Shown here: piece after piece, positions 45,101 through 55,904 of the stretch
Layout: the number at the start of each line of letters is the position of its first letter
Position numbering within the stretch: the first letter of the stretch is position 1
Origin: Anaeromyces robustus
Taxonomy: Eukaryota; Neocallimastigomycota; Neocallimastigomycetes; Neocallimastigales; Neocallimastigaceae
Length of the DNA stretch: 64,000 nt
Assembly (NCBI GenBank): GCA_002104895.1
Contig: MCFG01000019.1
Location: 280,581-344,580, forward strand
Reading direction: 5' to 3'
The notes under the pieces: model-generated
What the model was told of the DNA's origin: nothing
Seen by the model: the letters and a program-made list of their open reading frames with translations, nothing else
Databases searched by the model: none
Program-made: the position numbers and the translations under genes

Positions 45101-46225
45101 AATGGACAAAGATATCAATATGGTAATAGTGTACTTTATGAACCTACAACAGGTGATTATAAGAGAATTTTGGTAGATGAAAATATTGAATATGTAAGTG
45201 ATGCTTTAAAAATAATTATTAGTAAAATTAAACCTGAACAATGTGTTGATTTTGAAAAAGTTATAGCATTGAAAAAAAGTATTATAAATTGTCAACCTCC
45301 AACATTTAGAATTCAAGATGAAGTTGAAGATTATGAATATTTATATGGTGAAATTCTCAAGAATATCAATAGTAAAATTGTTAGTACAAAGTTAATTGAA
45401 TCCGATGAAAGTTCCTTATATAGAAATTTCTATAATTTTATGCGTGAATATGGAAAAGTTGATGAACATGTAGATTTAAATAATATTGATAATGATGAAA
45501 AAACAGGCGAATTAGATTTTTCCACAATATATAAGGATGATAATGGTAATCCTATTAAAAATGATTGTGACACCTTATTTCTCAATATAAAAAATAATTT
45601 AATTGAAATAATGGATGAATTTGTCCAGGGAAGTATTGAAAATGGTTATATGAAAGAAGATGAAAATGGTAATTATATCGTTTTAGATGATACAGAAAAT
45701 GGTAATCTCCAAAAGAGAAATTTAAATAAATTATACAAAAATTTCCATAAAACTAATAGTACAGTTAAATTAGAAAGGAGAAAGACTCTTAATAAACGTA
45801 TGACTCAAGAAGAATTTGACAATGCAGTTGATAGAACTATACAAGCTGCTGTTACAGTAGAACATGCAGTTCGAGTAGGACAATTACAACACCCTAATGA
45901 TGTACAAAATGAAATATTTAGTTATTCTGAAAGGACTGGTCCAGGTGAACGTTTAACTACTAAAATTGTAGCAAATACAGATAATATATATATATCAGTT
46001 AAAGAAACAAAATCTTATACAGGATTTACAAAAATAAAAGAATCTCATACTTTTATAAACAATGGAAAAATACAAACAAGTGTTGATCGTGGAATGGAAG
46101 TATCAAATCTAGGAGGTATGAACTTTATATCTGATCCAACTAGTAATGATAGAACAAAGGAAAGAAAACAACGTCTAGCTAGATTTAGAATGAATAGACA
46201 AAGACAAAGAAATGCAAGACCATAA
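42125..46225 (+). CDS. Array gene copy 3: large secreted protein, 1366 aa
   Basis: ATG 42125, stop at 46223-46225. Same layout as copies 1 and 2: signal peptide about 1-18, constant front, KR sites at conserved places, last KR at 1224-1225 (CGT 45797-45799). Its C-terminal domain (141 residues, from 'MTQEEFDNAVDRTIQAA') is a different sequence from the other copies yet keeps the pattern: short helix-like start, then 'TTKIVANTDNIYISVKETK' alternating strands, then an Arg-rich tail. The front shares 'LAIKC'/'KYNF' with copy 2 but 'GKGNDK' and 'SKDDNE' with copy 1, so the tree changes along the gene. Points toward copy 4 (convergent), with a LINE between them. Function unknown. Confidence 0.92.
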   Translation: MNWKYFILIFTFIIITYCEYVDFASEELAALILAAANPDGSIATEIIPENNPKNETRPITIDVSSLGRGGELMNIQQIIPSLRNLEGDKLNKKFKELYDLANRVYNRFIDPAADQVENINGYDVLRYIIFNEDEKTGAFDSIGLCNNDVKTRIMFVPNDSAIIMMKHFIADADYDDFFNIDINDFDKLNKKIKSSWKSDHFNLPSEELSKVLAIKCIQTYACKYNFMFEDKSEEEINNQINSISFNIIETTDKNNNKYYSLLINKDIEYQIIYAFTIKYDGNKYSTDERFPVRLLSYNDIGKTVEQYHMNHNEKSNEIERDGINLIAACGIDFVVGKGNDKQYLLPEDYISKDDNEIKMDSVKDILITANFANNKDFKTFNKNGKNLICDRYDISYATTKMETKRFIEKRLNYRETDSLSDNQLMDLNALFQIMALKDLFIDPMEHLVNGMLHYTNTPEYLSQISDFEESRYLAAYTQTKLNKRLGSKSEGLKNFAAPVTSYDLKGATLKADEILKNNSNEFSKRNLPSFELVKRDSESEQKKLIKQWMDIVDTYEDIIKSADMNFMEDSKTFLASFYEVLLEFNNRQIYDIVDEIQSKKDNNNNNDDDNMFINEEDPLKVVKSNMQDILLLENYFLKCLRLHLEKYGMETLLDENGRYLFRNLPDISVEASKNINVLNNLYEITLEDIFDLLDDSLVTTYVDNSLRYGNTVEDISKNKRSEQSEYLEIDDNFIVDEINSIKHEDLPILDRLRNILIDINSIITSIEIHNNDENEPINGSDTFNIINGALINKYKEGYQDNKEIQGMINDENENSSKGKLKLKRILSNVENDDLNEYIVNNVNSKYHLKRVFSRIRMEITANAKKNADTDTKVLGYIDQETINKLKKLYNKINKKLDNYLKNYNAEGDKEEDEHLLELISNYNDLMTYIYSNGIINYKIYFVDFIDIYDIIERMNYIFIRNLINAINKTIKSNPELFKDGVTDFYEVITKNGNGQRYQYGNSVLYEPTTGDYKRILVDENIEYVSDALKIIISKIKPEQCVDFEKVIALKKSIINCQPPTFRIQDEVEDYEYLYGEILKNINSKIVSTKLIESDESSLYRNFYNFMREYGKVDEHVDLNNIDNDEKTGELDFSTIYKDDNGNPIKNDCDTLFLNIKNNLIEIMDEFVQGSIENGYMKEDENGNYIVLDDTENGNLQKRNLNKLYKNFHKTNSTVKLERRKTLNKRMTQEEFDNAVDRTIQAAVTVEHAVRVGQLQHPNDVQNEIFSYSERTGPGERLTTKIVANTDNIYISVKETKSYTGFTKIKESHTFINNGKIQTSVDRGMEVSNLGGMNFISDPTSNDRTKERKQRLARFRMNRQRQRNARP

Positions 46226-46790
46226 TAAAATAAAAAAAAAATAAAATTAACAATATATATAAAGAATAAAAATAAAATAAAATATATAAAGAATAAAAAT
46301 AAAATAAAAATAAAAAAATAAAATTAACAATATATATAAAGAATAAAAATAAAATAAAAATAAAATAAAAATAAAATAAAAAATAAAAATATAAAATAAA
46401 AATATAAAATAAAAATAAATAAAAAATAGAAAAATAAAATAAAAATTAAATAATATATCTAAAAGTAAAGTAAAATATTATATAAAATAATATATATAAA
46501 TAAAAATAAATAAAAAAAATAAAAATAAAAATAAAATAAAATAGTAATAATAATAAAATATAAAATATAAAATATATATATATATAAAAATAAAATATAT
46601 AATAAATTAATTTATTTTTATTTTTAATAAAATTTATCAAAAATAAATATTCTTGATAAGAATATTTTTATTCTTTACCAAGTATTTAATAATAATATTC
46701 AATAATTATATTATTAATCAAAGATTTAAAGTAATAAAAATTTTTATATCAAAGTTTTTTAAATATTAATTCTTTTTTTTTTTTCAGGGG
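46226..46790. other. A-rich 3' flank of copy 3
   Basis: Tandem 'AACAATATATATAAAGAATAAAAATAAAAT' units (46245-46345) and AT-rich DNA; near 46700-46790 it aligns with the 3' flanks of the tandem units ('ATTAATCAAAGATTTAAAGTA'). No gene. Confidence 0.65.
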
Positions 46791-47185
46791 AATCTATCTT
46801 ATTCCACTTTGGGTCGGTAAATAGAATTGGTATTTGTCCTTCTAAGCTGTCCTACTGAGTTATCAACATTGACGTTCCTTGGAGAGATTGGTTTTAAATT
46901 ATTAAACCATATATGTTGTCTTTTTTTTTTTTTTTTTTTTTTTTTTTCCAGACAATAAGCAATATATCATTCAATAGAGTCTTAGATTGTAATAAGAATA
47001 GAGATTTTGTATATGTATCAGAATCAATTTAATACTTACATAAACATTTCTTTTCCTTATTATATGAACAATTATCAATTATCTTATAAATACTAGGTTC
47101 CTTTCTTCCAATTATTTTTTTATAGCACACAACTTGTATATTATCTTTATTAAGTTTAAATATTAATATATTAATATACATGAAT

Positions 47186-47220
<35 letters not shown>

Positions 47221-47230
47221 CACAAAATAT
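46791..47230 (-). mobile_element. Decayed family-A LINE fragments
   Basis: 46795-47090 aligns with 12235-12500 ('CTGTCCTACTGAGTTATCA', 'CAACATTGACGTTCCTTGGAGAG', 'CATATATGTTGTC'), interrupted by T27 at 46920-46947; the frame is destroyed. 47115-47220 is the terminal 3' block of a second copy ('GCACACAACTTGTATATTATC', 'GAATCATAAAA'). Confidence 0.75.
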
Positions 47231-47398
47231 GTGAAAAAATAATATTAATTTAATGATGTTTATATTCTTTAAAATAAATTAGTCACTTGACATATACATA
47301 AATTAATTATTAAAATAAATTTATTTTTCTATAAAATAAAATTCTTTAATATCTTTATTAAACTCTCTCTTTAATTATTAGTTCAATTTTAGAGAAAT

Positions 47399-47400
<2 letters not shown>

Positions 47401-47441
<41 letters not shown>

Positions 47442-48945
47442 GCAATAAAATAATGAAAACTTTATTTAAATTTAATTTAAAAAGTACATGTTATAAAGTA
47501 ATTGTACATATTAAAACTTAATCTAATAAAGAATAATAATTTATTATTTAATAGATAGTAATAATTTATAATTACTTCATATGGTATAGTGTATATTATT
47601 AAATTAAATCAAGTTGGAAAGTTATTATCATTATTAGATGCGTGTGACCTACTGTCTTGTCCTACTGAATTGTCAGCTTCGACGCTCTTGGTTAGATTGT
47701 TGGGATACCTATTGAATAATGACCAGATCTGGCCACTAACAGTAGGCATAATTCTAAGTAAAAGTGCGGATGTACGTACCAAAAGTGGAACATCCGAAAA
47801 GGTGCTAGGTTTAAGTTGCGCCTTACAAAGACTGTTCCACTCCTCTTTCCCCAAGTTATAATGATTAACTCTTCCACCAAGAAGGAAATAATATACCCTA
47901 CTCCATTCCAACGAGTTGGAATGAAAATTTACCCCACTTGAAGCATTACTAACTAAATTATTATAATTAATACTATTATTTAAACTATTATTATTGTTGT
48001 TGATACTATAACTGAAAGTATTATTTAAGTTGTAAGTTAAACTAACATAATGAATAAAACTATTAGAAACTAAGAAAGTACTATTTCGTGAAGAATTCTC
48101 CAAGGAGGAGAAATTGTTGAAGTAATTAAAACCAAAAAAAATGTTGTTGATAGTTAAATTATTAATGAATTGAGAGTAGTTGTATAGAAAATATGTAGAT
48201 AAGCTAGTACTATTACTATTACTAACATTATTAATATTACTATTATCATTGCTATTACCATTATTATTACTATTAATATTAATATTACTATTACTACTGC
48301 TATTATTATTATAGATATTATCATAAATATTATTATTGTAGTTATTATTAAAATTATTAGAAAAGTTGATATTATCAGAACTAACTAAAGGTTTTCGATT
48401 AACATACAAATAAATGGTTTCAAGATTGCCAAATAACTTAGAACGCCAATGATCGAATGTTGGGCATTCTAAAATCCAATGTTCGAAGGTTTGACTACCG
48501 CCTTTACAACAAGGACAGTAATCAGGGCAAGAGTCAGATACAAGTTTAGCGGCTTTAGCAATTTCACTATTGAATTTATAACCACTACGTATTTTGAGGA
48601 GCCAATTAAAGCCATAAGCCAAGTTAGGGTATTCAAGTTCAAGATGTAAATAATCACGAGATAATTCAAGGTGATTATCACAATAGGTAACAGCTTTAAC
48701 GGAGTCTTTTTTGACATCTCTATTCCAATAAAAAGTCAAAATATCTTCTCTAGAGCCAATTTTAGAAAGTTTCTTTGATAAAGTTCTGCTTTCTTTAGCC
48801 CATGTGTATTTTCTCATCTTCGGAATAATAGTAACTAACTTGGAAATAATACAATTAGAGTCTGCCCATCTCTTAAAACATTTATCTTGAGCAATGGCAC
48901 ATTTGGCAGAAAGAGGAGAGAAATTATTTTCAATAGTTAATTATA
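47401..48945 (-). mobile_element. 5'-truncated LINE with 3' poly(A)
   Basis: Minus-strand order: coding part 48942-47609, a 3' UTR (47608-47441) with AATAAA-rich end '..ATTTTATTGCC', then poly(A) seen as T40 (47401-47440). Composition is markedly less AT-rich than the flanks. I found no convincing target duplication by eye. The 3' end differs from the AGTCT-type elements at 12.7, 13.8, 33.6 and 56.2 kb, so at least two LINE families are present. Confidence 0.85.
47609..48942 (-). pseudogene. LINE ORF2 C-terminal part with zinc knuckle, 5'-truncated
   Basis: Open from about 48942 to the stop TGA at 47611-47609; the ATG at 48817 is internal, as the frame continues upstream with 'CAIAQDKCFKRW'. 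It holds the Cys-His zinc-binding motif typical after reverse transcriptase in non-LTR elements: 'CPCCKGGSQTFEHWILECP' (Cys-x2-Cys...His-x4-Cys). Next comes an Asn/Ser low-complexity insert of about 70 residues, encoded by AAT/AGT-like repeats, then the conserved end shared with 12242-12523. The reverse transcriptase and endonuclease parts are missing, so it cannot move on its own. Confidence 0.88.
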
Positions 48946-49579
48946 ACTAAATATATAAGCGCGTAGTCAATTTATTTTATTTTAATAATAAACATATTAT
49001 TAAAACCAATTTATAATTTGTATTGATAAATTTAGTGTTGTAAATTGTATAAAACTTCACAAAATAAAAACCGTCCAATTAAAAGTATAACAATTTATTT
49101 TTTTATTTTATTTTTTTTTTTATATTATTTATTTTATAATTACACAATATATTTTATTTTATATTATTAATTATTATCTATTTTTTAATTTTTTATTTTA
49201 TTTCTTTTTTTATTTTATAATTATACAATATGTTTTTATTTATTTTATTCAGTATACTATTTTATTCAGTATTCTATTTTATTCAATATTTTACTCTATT
49301 TTTTTTTTTTTATTTTTTTTTTATTTTTTTTATTTTAATTTATTTTTTATTTTTAATTTATTTATTTTATTTTATTTTATTTTATTTTATTTTATTTTAT
49401 TTTATTTTATTTTATTTTATTTTATTTTATTTTTATTTTTTATTTATTTTTTTTTTTAATTTTTTTTATTTTATTATTATTTTTATTTTTATTTTTTTTA
49501 TTATATTTATTATTTCCCCATAAATACATATAATATTATATATCATTTCATTTTATTTCATTTAATTTTTATTTTTTTT
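48946..49579. other. Intergenic with (TTTTA)n array
   Basis: AT-rich; perfect (TTTTA)n at about 49358-49432. A 97-codon open stretch across it encodes only Phe/Tyr/Leu/Ile and is not a gene. Confidence 0.75.
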
Positions 49580-52500
49580 TTAATGTCTATTGTTTCTTGA
49601 TCTTCCCATTGTTTTTTTTAATTTACCCATTTTCTTTACTTTTTTTCCGTTTCTACCTCCACCTCTTTGAGTAGTAATTTTACTATCTGAAACAACATTT
49701 TCACTTACTACATAATCTTTGGTACCATCTAAATCAGTATTTCTATATTTAACACGATCAACTCTTCCCATTACTTCTCCTTCTTTTACAAAAGTGTTAG
49801 ATTCTTTAATTACAGAAGTTAACACACCTGTACGGATTTCCGATCTTACTGATATTTTCGTAGAATATAATGAACCAGAAGATTTAATAATTTCAGTAGA
49901 TAAAACTTCATTACCATTACTACTTCTATCTGAATATGCAACACTTTTAAGGTTAGTAGTGCTTTGTTTGGTTGCCATACGATGTGCATAATCTATTGAT
50001 CTTCCCATATTCACTGCTTGTCTAACTCTAGAATCAAATTCAGCATCACTAATACGTTTATAAAGATCGTTTCTTTTTTTTAAATTGACAGTACTTTTAG
50101 TTTTATTGAAATTTTTGTATAACTTATTTAAATATCTCTTTTGGAGATTACTATCTTCTTTTCTACCCAAATAGGTATAATTACCATCTTCATCTTCTTC
50201 TACATAACCATTTTCAACTGCTCCTTGGACCATTGATTCCATTACATCAGTATAGGTTCTTTCTATAAAATGAAACAAGGTAGAACATTTATTTTCAATA
50301 GGGTTACCATTGTCATCCTTATATATGGTGGAAAAATCTATTTCGCCTGTTTTTTCATCATTATCAATGTTATTTAAATCTACATGATCATCAACTTCTC
50401 CTACTACACGCATAAAATTATAGAAACTTCTATATAAAGTAGTATCAGCAGATTCAACTAACTTTGTACAAACAATTTTACTATTAGTATATTTAAGAAT
50501 TTCACCATATAAATATTCATAATCTTCAATTTCATCTTGAACTCTAAATGTTGGAGGTTGACATTTTATAATACTTTTTTTCAATGCTATGGCCTTTTCA
50601 AAATCAACATATTGTTCAGGTTTAATTTTACTAATAATTATTTTTAAGCCATCACTTGCATATTCAATATTTTCATCATCTACTAAAATTCTCTTAAAAT
50701 CATCTGCTGTAGGTTCATAAAGTACCTTATTACCATATTGATATATTTCTCCATTACCTACTTTTCTTACCACTTCATAGAAATCAGATACTCCATTTTT
50801 AAAAAGTTCAGGATTACTTTTAATTGTTTTATTTATAGCATCAATAAGATTTCTTACAAATATATAATTCATTCTTTCTGTTATATCGGTAGAATCAACA
50901 AAATCAATAAAATATAAATTATAATTTATAATACTAAGAGAATAAATATATCCTACTAAATCATTATAATTACTAATAAGTTCAAGTAAATGTTCACCTT
51001 CTTCTTCATTATCTTCTGGTTCAGACTTAATTAAATATTTATCCAATTTTACGTAGATTTTATCACATAATTTTTGTATTTTTGTAATAGTTTCTTTATC
51101 AATATAACCTAATCCATATTTATCATCAGGATCAGTATTTTTTTTTGCATTTGCAGTGATTTCTAATCTCATACGAGAGAAAATACGCTTTAAATAATAT
51201 TTAGAATCAACATTATTAATGATATATTCATTTAAATCATTATCTTCAATATTATTTAAAATACGTTTAAGCTTTAATTTACCTTTCGATGAATTTTCTT
51301 TTTCATTTTCATTTGTAACTTCATTATCAATCATTCCTTGGATTTCTTTATCATCTGGATAAGCCTCTTTATATTTATTAATTAATGCTCCATTAATAAT
51401 ATTAAATGTGTCAGATCCATTAATTGGTTCATTTTCATCATTATTATGAATTTCAATTGAAGTTATTATAGAATTAATATCAATAAGTAAATTTCTTAAT
51501 CTATCTTTAATAGGTAAATCTTTGTGTTCAATTATATTAATTTCATCAACAATATAATCACCATCAATTTCTAAATATTCAGATTGTTCACTTCTTTTAT
51601 TTTTAGAAATATCTTCGACAGTATTTCCATATCTTAAAGTATTATCAATATCCTCAGATAATAAAACATCATCAATTAAATCAAAAATGTCTTCTAATGT
51701 AGTTTCATATAAATTATTAAGAATATTAATATTTTTACTAGCTTCAACACTAATATCAGGTAAATTTCTAAATAAATATCTACCATTTTCATCTAATAAA
51801 GTTTCCATACCATATTTTTCTAAATGTAATCTTAAACATTTTTGGAAATAATTTTCTAAAAGTAAAATGTCTTGCATATTACTTTTAACAACTTTAAATG
51901 GATCTTCTTCATTAATAAACATATTATCATCATCATCATTATTATTATCTTTTTTGGATTGTATTTCATCTACAATATCATAAATTTGACGATTATTAAA
52001 TTCTAATAATACTTCATAAAAACTAGCTAAAAATGTTTTACTATCTTCCATGAAATTCATGTCTGCAGATTTGATAATATCTTCATATGTATCTACAATA
52101 TCCATCCATTGTTTAATTAATTTCTTTTGTTCGGATTCTGAATCTCTTTTGACTAATTCAAAAGATGGTAAATTTCTTTTTGAAAATACATTACCATTAT
52201 TTTTTAATATTTCATCAGCTTTTAAAGTAGCACCTTTTAAATCATAAGAAGTAACAGGAGCAGCAAAGTTTTTTAAACCTTTAGATTTAGATCCCAATCT
52301 TTTATTTAATTTAGTTTGAGTATATGCTGCTAAATATCTTGATTCTTCAAAATCTGATATTTGAGATAAATATTCAGGAGTATTCGTATAATGTAACATA
52401 CCATTGACTAAATGTTCCATTGGATCAATAAATAAATCTTTAAGAGCCATGATTTGGAAAAGAGCATTTAAATCCATTAATTGATTATCTGATAAACTAT

Positions 52501-53749
52501 CAGTTTCTCTATAATTTAATCTTTTTTCAATGAAACGTTTAGTTTCCATTTTAGTAGTGGCATAAGATATATCATATCTATCACAAATAAGATTTTTTCC
52601 ATTTTTATTGAAAGTTTTGAAATCTTTATTATTAGCAAAATTAGCAGTTATTAAAATATCCTTAACAGAATCCATCTTAATTTCATTACCATCTTTTGAA
52701 ATGTAATCTTCAGGTAATAAATATTGTTTATCATTATCTTTTCCGACTACAAAGTCAATACCACATGCAGCAATAAGATTAATACCATCTCTTTCTATTT
52801 CATTACTTTTTTCATTATGATTCATATGATATTGTTCTACAGTTTTACCAATTTCATTATAATCAACTAATCTAGCAGGGAATCTTTCATCAGTACTATA
52901 TTTATTTCCATCATATTTAATAGTGAAAGCATAAATTATTTGGTATTCGATATCCTTATTAATAAGTAAACTATAATATTTGTTATTATTTTTATCAGTA
53001 GTTTCAATAATGTTAAATGAAATACTATTAATTTGATTATTTATTTCTTCTTCAGATTTATCTTCAAACATGAAATTAAATTTACAGGCATAAGTTTGAA
53101 TACATTTTATAGTTAATACTTTACTTAGTTCTTCAGATGGAAGAGTGAAATAATCTGATTTCCAAGATGATTTGATTTTTTTATTTAATTTATCAAAATT
53201 ATTAATATCGATATCAAAAAAATCATCATAATCTGCATCAGCTATAAAATGTTTCATCATAGTTATAGCAGAATCATTAGGAACAAACATGATTCTTGTT
53301 TTTACATCATTATTACATAATCCAATAGAATCAAAAGCACCAGTTTTTTCATCTTCATTAAAAATTATATAACGAAGAACATCATATCCATTTATATTTT
53401 CAACTTGATCAGCGGCAGGATCTATAAATCTATTATAAACTCTATTAGCAAGATCATATAATTCTTTAAATTTTTTATTTAATTTATCTCCTTCTAAATT
53501 TCTTAAACTTGGAATAATTTGTTGGATATTCATTAATTCACCACCTCTTCCAAGACTAGAAACATCGATAGTAATTGGTCTAGTTTCATTTTTTGGATTA
53601 TTTTCAGGAATAATTTCAGTAGCAATAGAACCATCAGGATTAGCAGCGGCTAAAATTAAAGCAGCAAGTTCTTCTGAAGCGAAATCAACATATTCACAAT
53701 ATGTTATAATGATATAAGTGAAAATTAAAATAAAATATTTCCAATTCAT
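49580..53749 (-). CDS. Array gene copy 4: large secreted protein, 1389 aa (left arm of palindrome)
   Basis: ATG 53749-53747, stop TAA at 49582-49580. Signal peptide about 1-18, constant front, last KR at residues 1231-1232 (codon at 50056-50054). The 157-residue C-terminal domain starts 'ISDAEFDSRVRQAVNMG' and is closest in pattern to copies 1 and 5 ('DYAHRMA', 'GVLTSVIKESNTFVKEG'), ending in a Gly/Lys/Arg tail. Its first ~515 codons are the exact mirror of copy 5; beyond that ('NNGNVF' against 'NNSNEF') the two separate. Convergent with copy 3. Function unknown. Confidence 0.92.
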   Translation of the reverse strand: MNWKYFILIFTYIIITYCEYVDFASEELAALILAAANPDGSIATEIIPENNPKNETRPITIDVSSLGRGGELMNIQQIIPSLRNLEGDKLNKKFKELYDLANRVYNRFIDPAADQVENINGYDVLRYIIFNEDEKTGAFDSIGLCNNDVKTRIMFVPNDSAITMMKHFIADADYDDFFDIDINNFDKLNKKIKSSWKSDYFTLPSEELSKVLTIKCIQTYACKFNFMFEDKSEEEINNQINSISFNIIETTDKNNNKYYSLLINKDIEYQIIYAFTIKYDGNKYSTDERFPARLVDYNEIGKTVEQYHMNHNEKSNEIERDGINLIAACGIDFVVGKDNDKQYLLPEDYISKDGNEIKMDSVKDILITANFANNKDFKTFNKNGKNLICDRYDISYATTKMETKRFIEKRLNYRETDSLSDNQLMDLNALFQIMALKDLFIDPMEHLVNGMLHYTNTPEYLSQISDFEESRYLAAYTQTKLNKRLGSKSKGLKNFAAPVTSYDLKGATLKADEILKNNGNVFSKRNLPSFELVKRDSESEQKKLIKQWMDIVDTYEDIIKSADMNFMEDSKTFLASFYEVLLEFNNRQIYDIVDEIQSKKDNNNDDDDNMFINEEDPFKVVKSNMQDILLLENYFQKCLRLHLEKYGMETLLDENGRYLFRNLPDISVEASKNINILNNLYETTLEDIFDLIDDVLLSEDIDNTLRYGNTVEDISKNKRSEQSEYLEIDGDYIVDEINIIEHKDLPIKDRLRNLLIDINSIITSIEIHNNDENEPINGSDTFNIINGALINKYKEAYPDDKEIQGMIDNEVTNENEKENSSKGKLKLKRILNNIEDNDLNEYIINNVDSKYYLKRIFSRMRLEITANAKKNTDPDDKYGLGYIDKETITKIQKLCDKIYVKLDKYLIKSEPEDNEEEGEHLLELISNYNDLVGYIYSLSIINYNLYFIDFVDSTDITERMNYIFVRNLIDAINKTIKSNPELFKNGVSDFYEVVRKVGNGEIYQYGNKVLYEPTADDFKRILVDDENIEYASDGLKIIISKIKPEQYVDFEKAIALKKSIIKCQPPTFRVQDEIEDYEYLYGEILKYTNSKIVCTKLVESADTTLYRSFYNFMRVVGEVDDHVDLNNIDNDEKTGEIDFSTIYKDDNGNPIENKCSTLFHFIERTYTDVMESMVQGAVENGYVEEDEDGNYTYLGRKEDSNLQKRYLNKLYKNFNKTKSTVNLKKRNDLYKRISDAEFDSRVRQAVNMGRSIDYAHRMATKQSTTNLKSVAYSDRSSNGNEVLSTEIIKSSGSLYSTKISVRSEIRTGVLTSVIKESNTFVKEGEVMGRVDRVKYRNTDLDGTKDYVVSENVVSDSKITTQRGGGRNGKKVKKMGKLKKTMGRSRNNRH

Positions 53750-55110
53750 TTTTAATGGTAATACGGTAAAATAAAATAAATTATAATTATTTTATTTTTT
53801 TTATAAATATTTAAAATATTTATTGTATTATTAATATTAAAAAAATTTTTATTATATAATTTATATATAAAGGATTAATAGATTAATATAATATTATATA
53901 TATTATATTATTTTTATGAAAAGTTTCTTTTTTATTTTCTATTAATTTCTTTATTTTATTTTTTTATTTTGTAATTTAATTTTTTTTAATTTTATTTTTT
54001 AATTTGAAAAATGAAATAAAGAGAAAATTTTTCTTTTTTTATAACAAAAAAAAAAAAAGAAAAAAAAAAAAAGAAAGCAAAGAAAATTTTAATATAAGCA
54101 AATTATTAGTTTTTGATATTGATTTTTTGAAATAGTAAATCCTTTTTTTTTTTTTTTTTTATAAATATTATATCATTCTTTTTATTAATTTTTTTTTTTT
54201 AATTTTTTGTAATGAATTAAAAAAAATTTTTTTATCTGATTTAATTTAAATAATGATAAATTTATTTAATTTGGCTAAAGCTTATTTATTATAATTATAA
54301 TTAGTTATAATTTAATATTAAATTATATTAAAAAATTTTTTTTTTTTTTTCATATATCATAATTAAAACTGGAATCACAATTTTTTTTTTCTTAAACTTT
54401 AATATTTATTAAATTTTATATTTTCAAACAAAAAAAAAAGTTTATAATATATTAAAAAAAAATTTTTTTTTTAATATTGATAAATTATCAAATAAAGTAA
54501 TATTAAAAAAAGTAATATTAAAATAAAAATGTTAATGAATAGTGAATAGAAATTTGTATAAAAATCAGTATAAGAATAATAAATTTTACTTTTAATTCTC
54601 TAATTGTGGAATTAAGTAATATTGTGAATTTATTGGTTTTTTTTTTAAATATTACTATACTACTTAAATACCCTCCAATATTATTAATTATTATCTATAA
54701 TGATTATCTAGATTTTTAATATTTTTTTGTTTTAATATTTTGTGTTTTTTTTTTTTTTTTTATGATTTATATATATATTAATTATTTAAACACTAAAATA
54801 AAAATGGTAAAAATGTTTTGAATTAAAACAAATAAAACAAATACTAAAAAAAATATTTTTTTTTAATTTGTATTTTAGTATTTAACTTTGTATATCTTAA
54901 AAAAATAATAAAAAAGATTTTTTATTTGAATTACACAAAAAAAATTTTTTTTTTCTTTTTTATTTTCAATATAAAATAATATAAATAAAAATATTTATTT
55001 TATTTAATATAAAAAAAAACTTTTTTTGTAATAAATAAATAATTTTTTTCTTATATATTAAGATATAATTTAACATTCAAAATTAAATATTAAAATATAC
55101 TATTATATTG
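53750..55110. promoter_or_regulatory. Left arm, upstream region of copy 4
   Basis: 53750-53940 is the shared upstream block in inverse orientation. 54580-54800 is a decayed family-A LINE 3' UTR (mirror of 58740-58960: 'ATTGGAGGGTATTTAAG', 'CCAATAAATTCACAATATTAC'). The rest is A/T tracts; no other gene seen. Confidence 0.55.
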
Positions 55111-55281
55111 TTATATAAATATATTATTATTATATTTTAAATTATTTAAATTATTTTGTGAATTATTTAAAATTAAATTATTTTCAAAATATAAAAAATT
55201 TCTCAGTTTGGATTCTGAACAAACTTTACATTTATTCTTTGTATTTATATAAGGTAACTGATCACATCGTGTATATTCCAT
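55111..55281 (-). CDS. Small open frame in left palindrome arm, 56 codons
   Basis: Mirror image of 58258-58428. It encodes 56 residues with a CxxC ('NKCKVC') in a Cys/Lys-containing front and an Asn/Leu-rich end. The spacing Cys...'KCKVC' loosely recalls the zinc ends of some DDE transposases, but it is too short to assign. May be a remnant rather than a gene. Confidence 0.3.
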   Translation of the reverse strand: MEYTRCDQLPYINTKNKCKVCSESKLRNFLYFENNLILNNSQNNLNNLKYNNNIFI

Positions 55282-55904
55282 GCATAATATTTTCCTGAAA
55301 GTGGTTTTTTTGTTAATGGGAGTGATATAAAACTAATATGTGTAGTAACATATTAGTATATTTAATAATAATAATTAAATATTAAATTTATATCTTTTCT
55401 TAATAATAATTATTAAAATAATTTATTATTTTTATTTTTATTATATATTAAATATTTATTCTTTTTTATATTAAATTAAATAGTTCTTTTATTTTTATAT
55501 ATTATACAATATATTTTATTATATGTATTTTTAATATTCTCATGTATTATTAATATTATAGTATATTAAAGTATAATCAAAATATAGTAATAATTTATTA
55601 TTATTATATAGCTAAATATATTACTATACATAATAATTCATATATTATTATATAGTTAAATATATTATTATTTTAAATAATTCTTATATTATTACTATAT
55701 TCTTAATATATTATATAATATATTAGTTTATATTCTTATATATAATATATTAAATAACTATTTAAAATTATTAATTTTTATATTATTTTTAAATTTTTCA
55801 ATTTAATAATCCTTCGTCTTGGAATTATTAGATCGGAGGTATTTTTCTGGTAATAAAATTAAATAATTAATAAAATAAATAATAAAATATAATTATACTA
55901 TTAA

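Larger units (their letters stand above)
33672..45143 (+). repeat. Tandem duplication with a 5.78-kb unit
   Basis: 33672-39363 and 39364-45143 are consecutive units: C-terminal third of one copy, 3' flank, upstream block, then the front of the next gene. Starts of copies 2 and 3 differ by exactly 5780 bp (36345, 42125), as do the equivalent points 39364 and 45144. The intergenic parts (34800-36344; 40491-42124) align throughout, including 'GTTAGTTTACTGTTATTTTT' and 'GATGACAATAAAGGGGAAAA', and differ by about 90 bp in repeat length. Confidence 0.85.

Noticed and set aside
49230-49523. 97-codon plus-strand frame rich in Phe
   Set aside because: Translation of the (TTTTA)n array.
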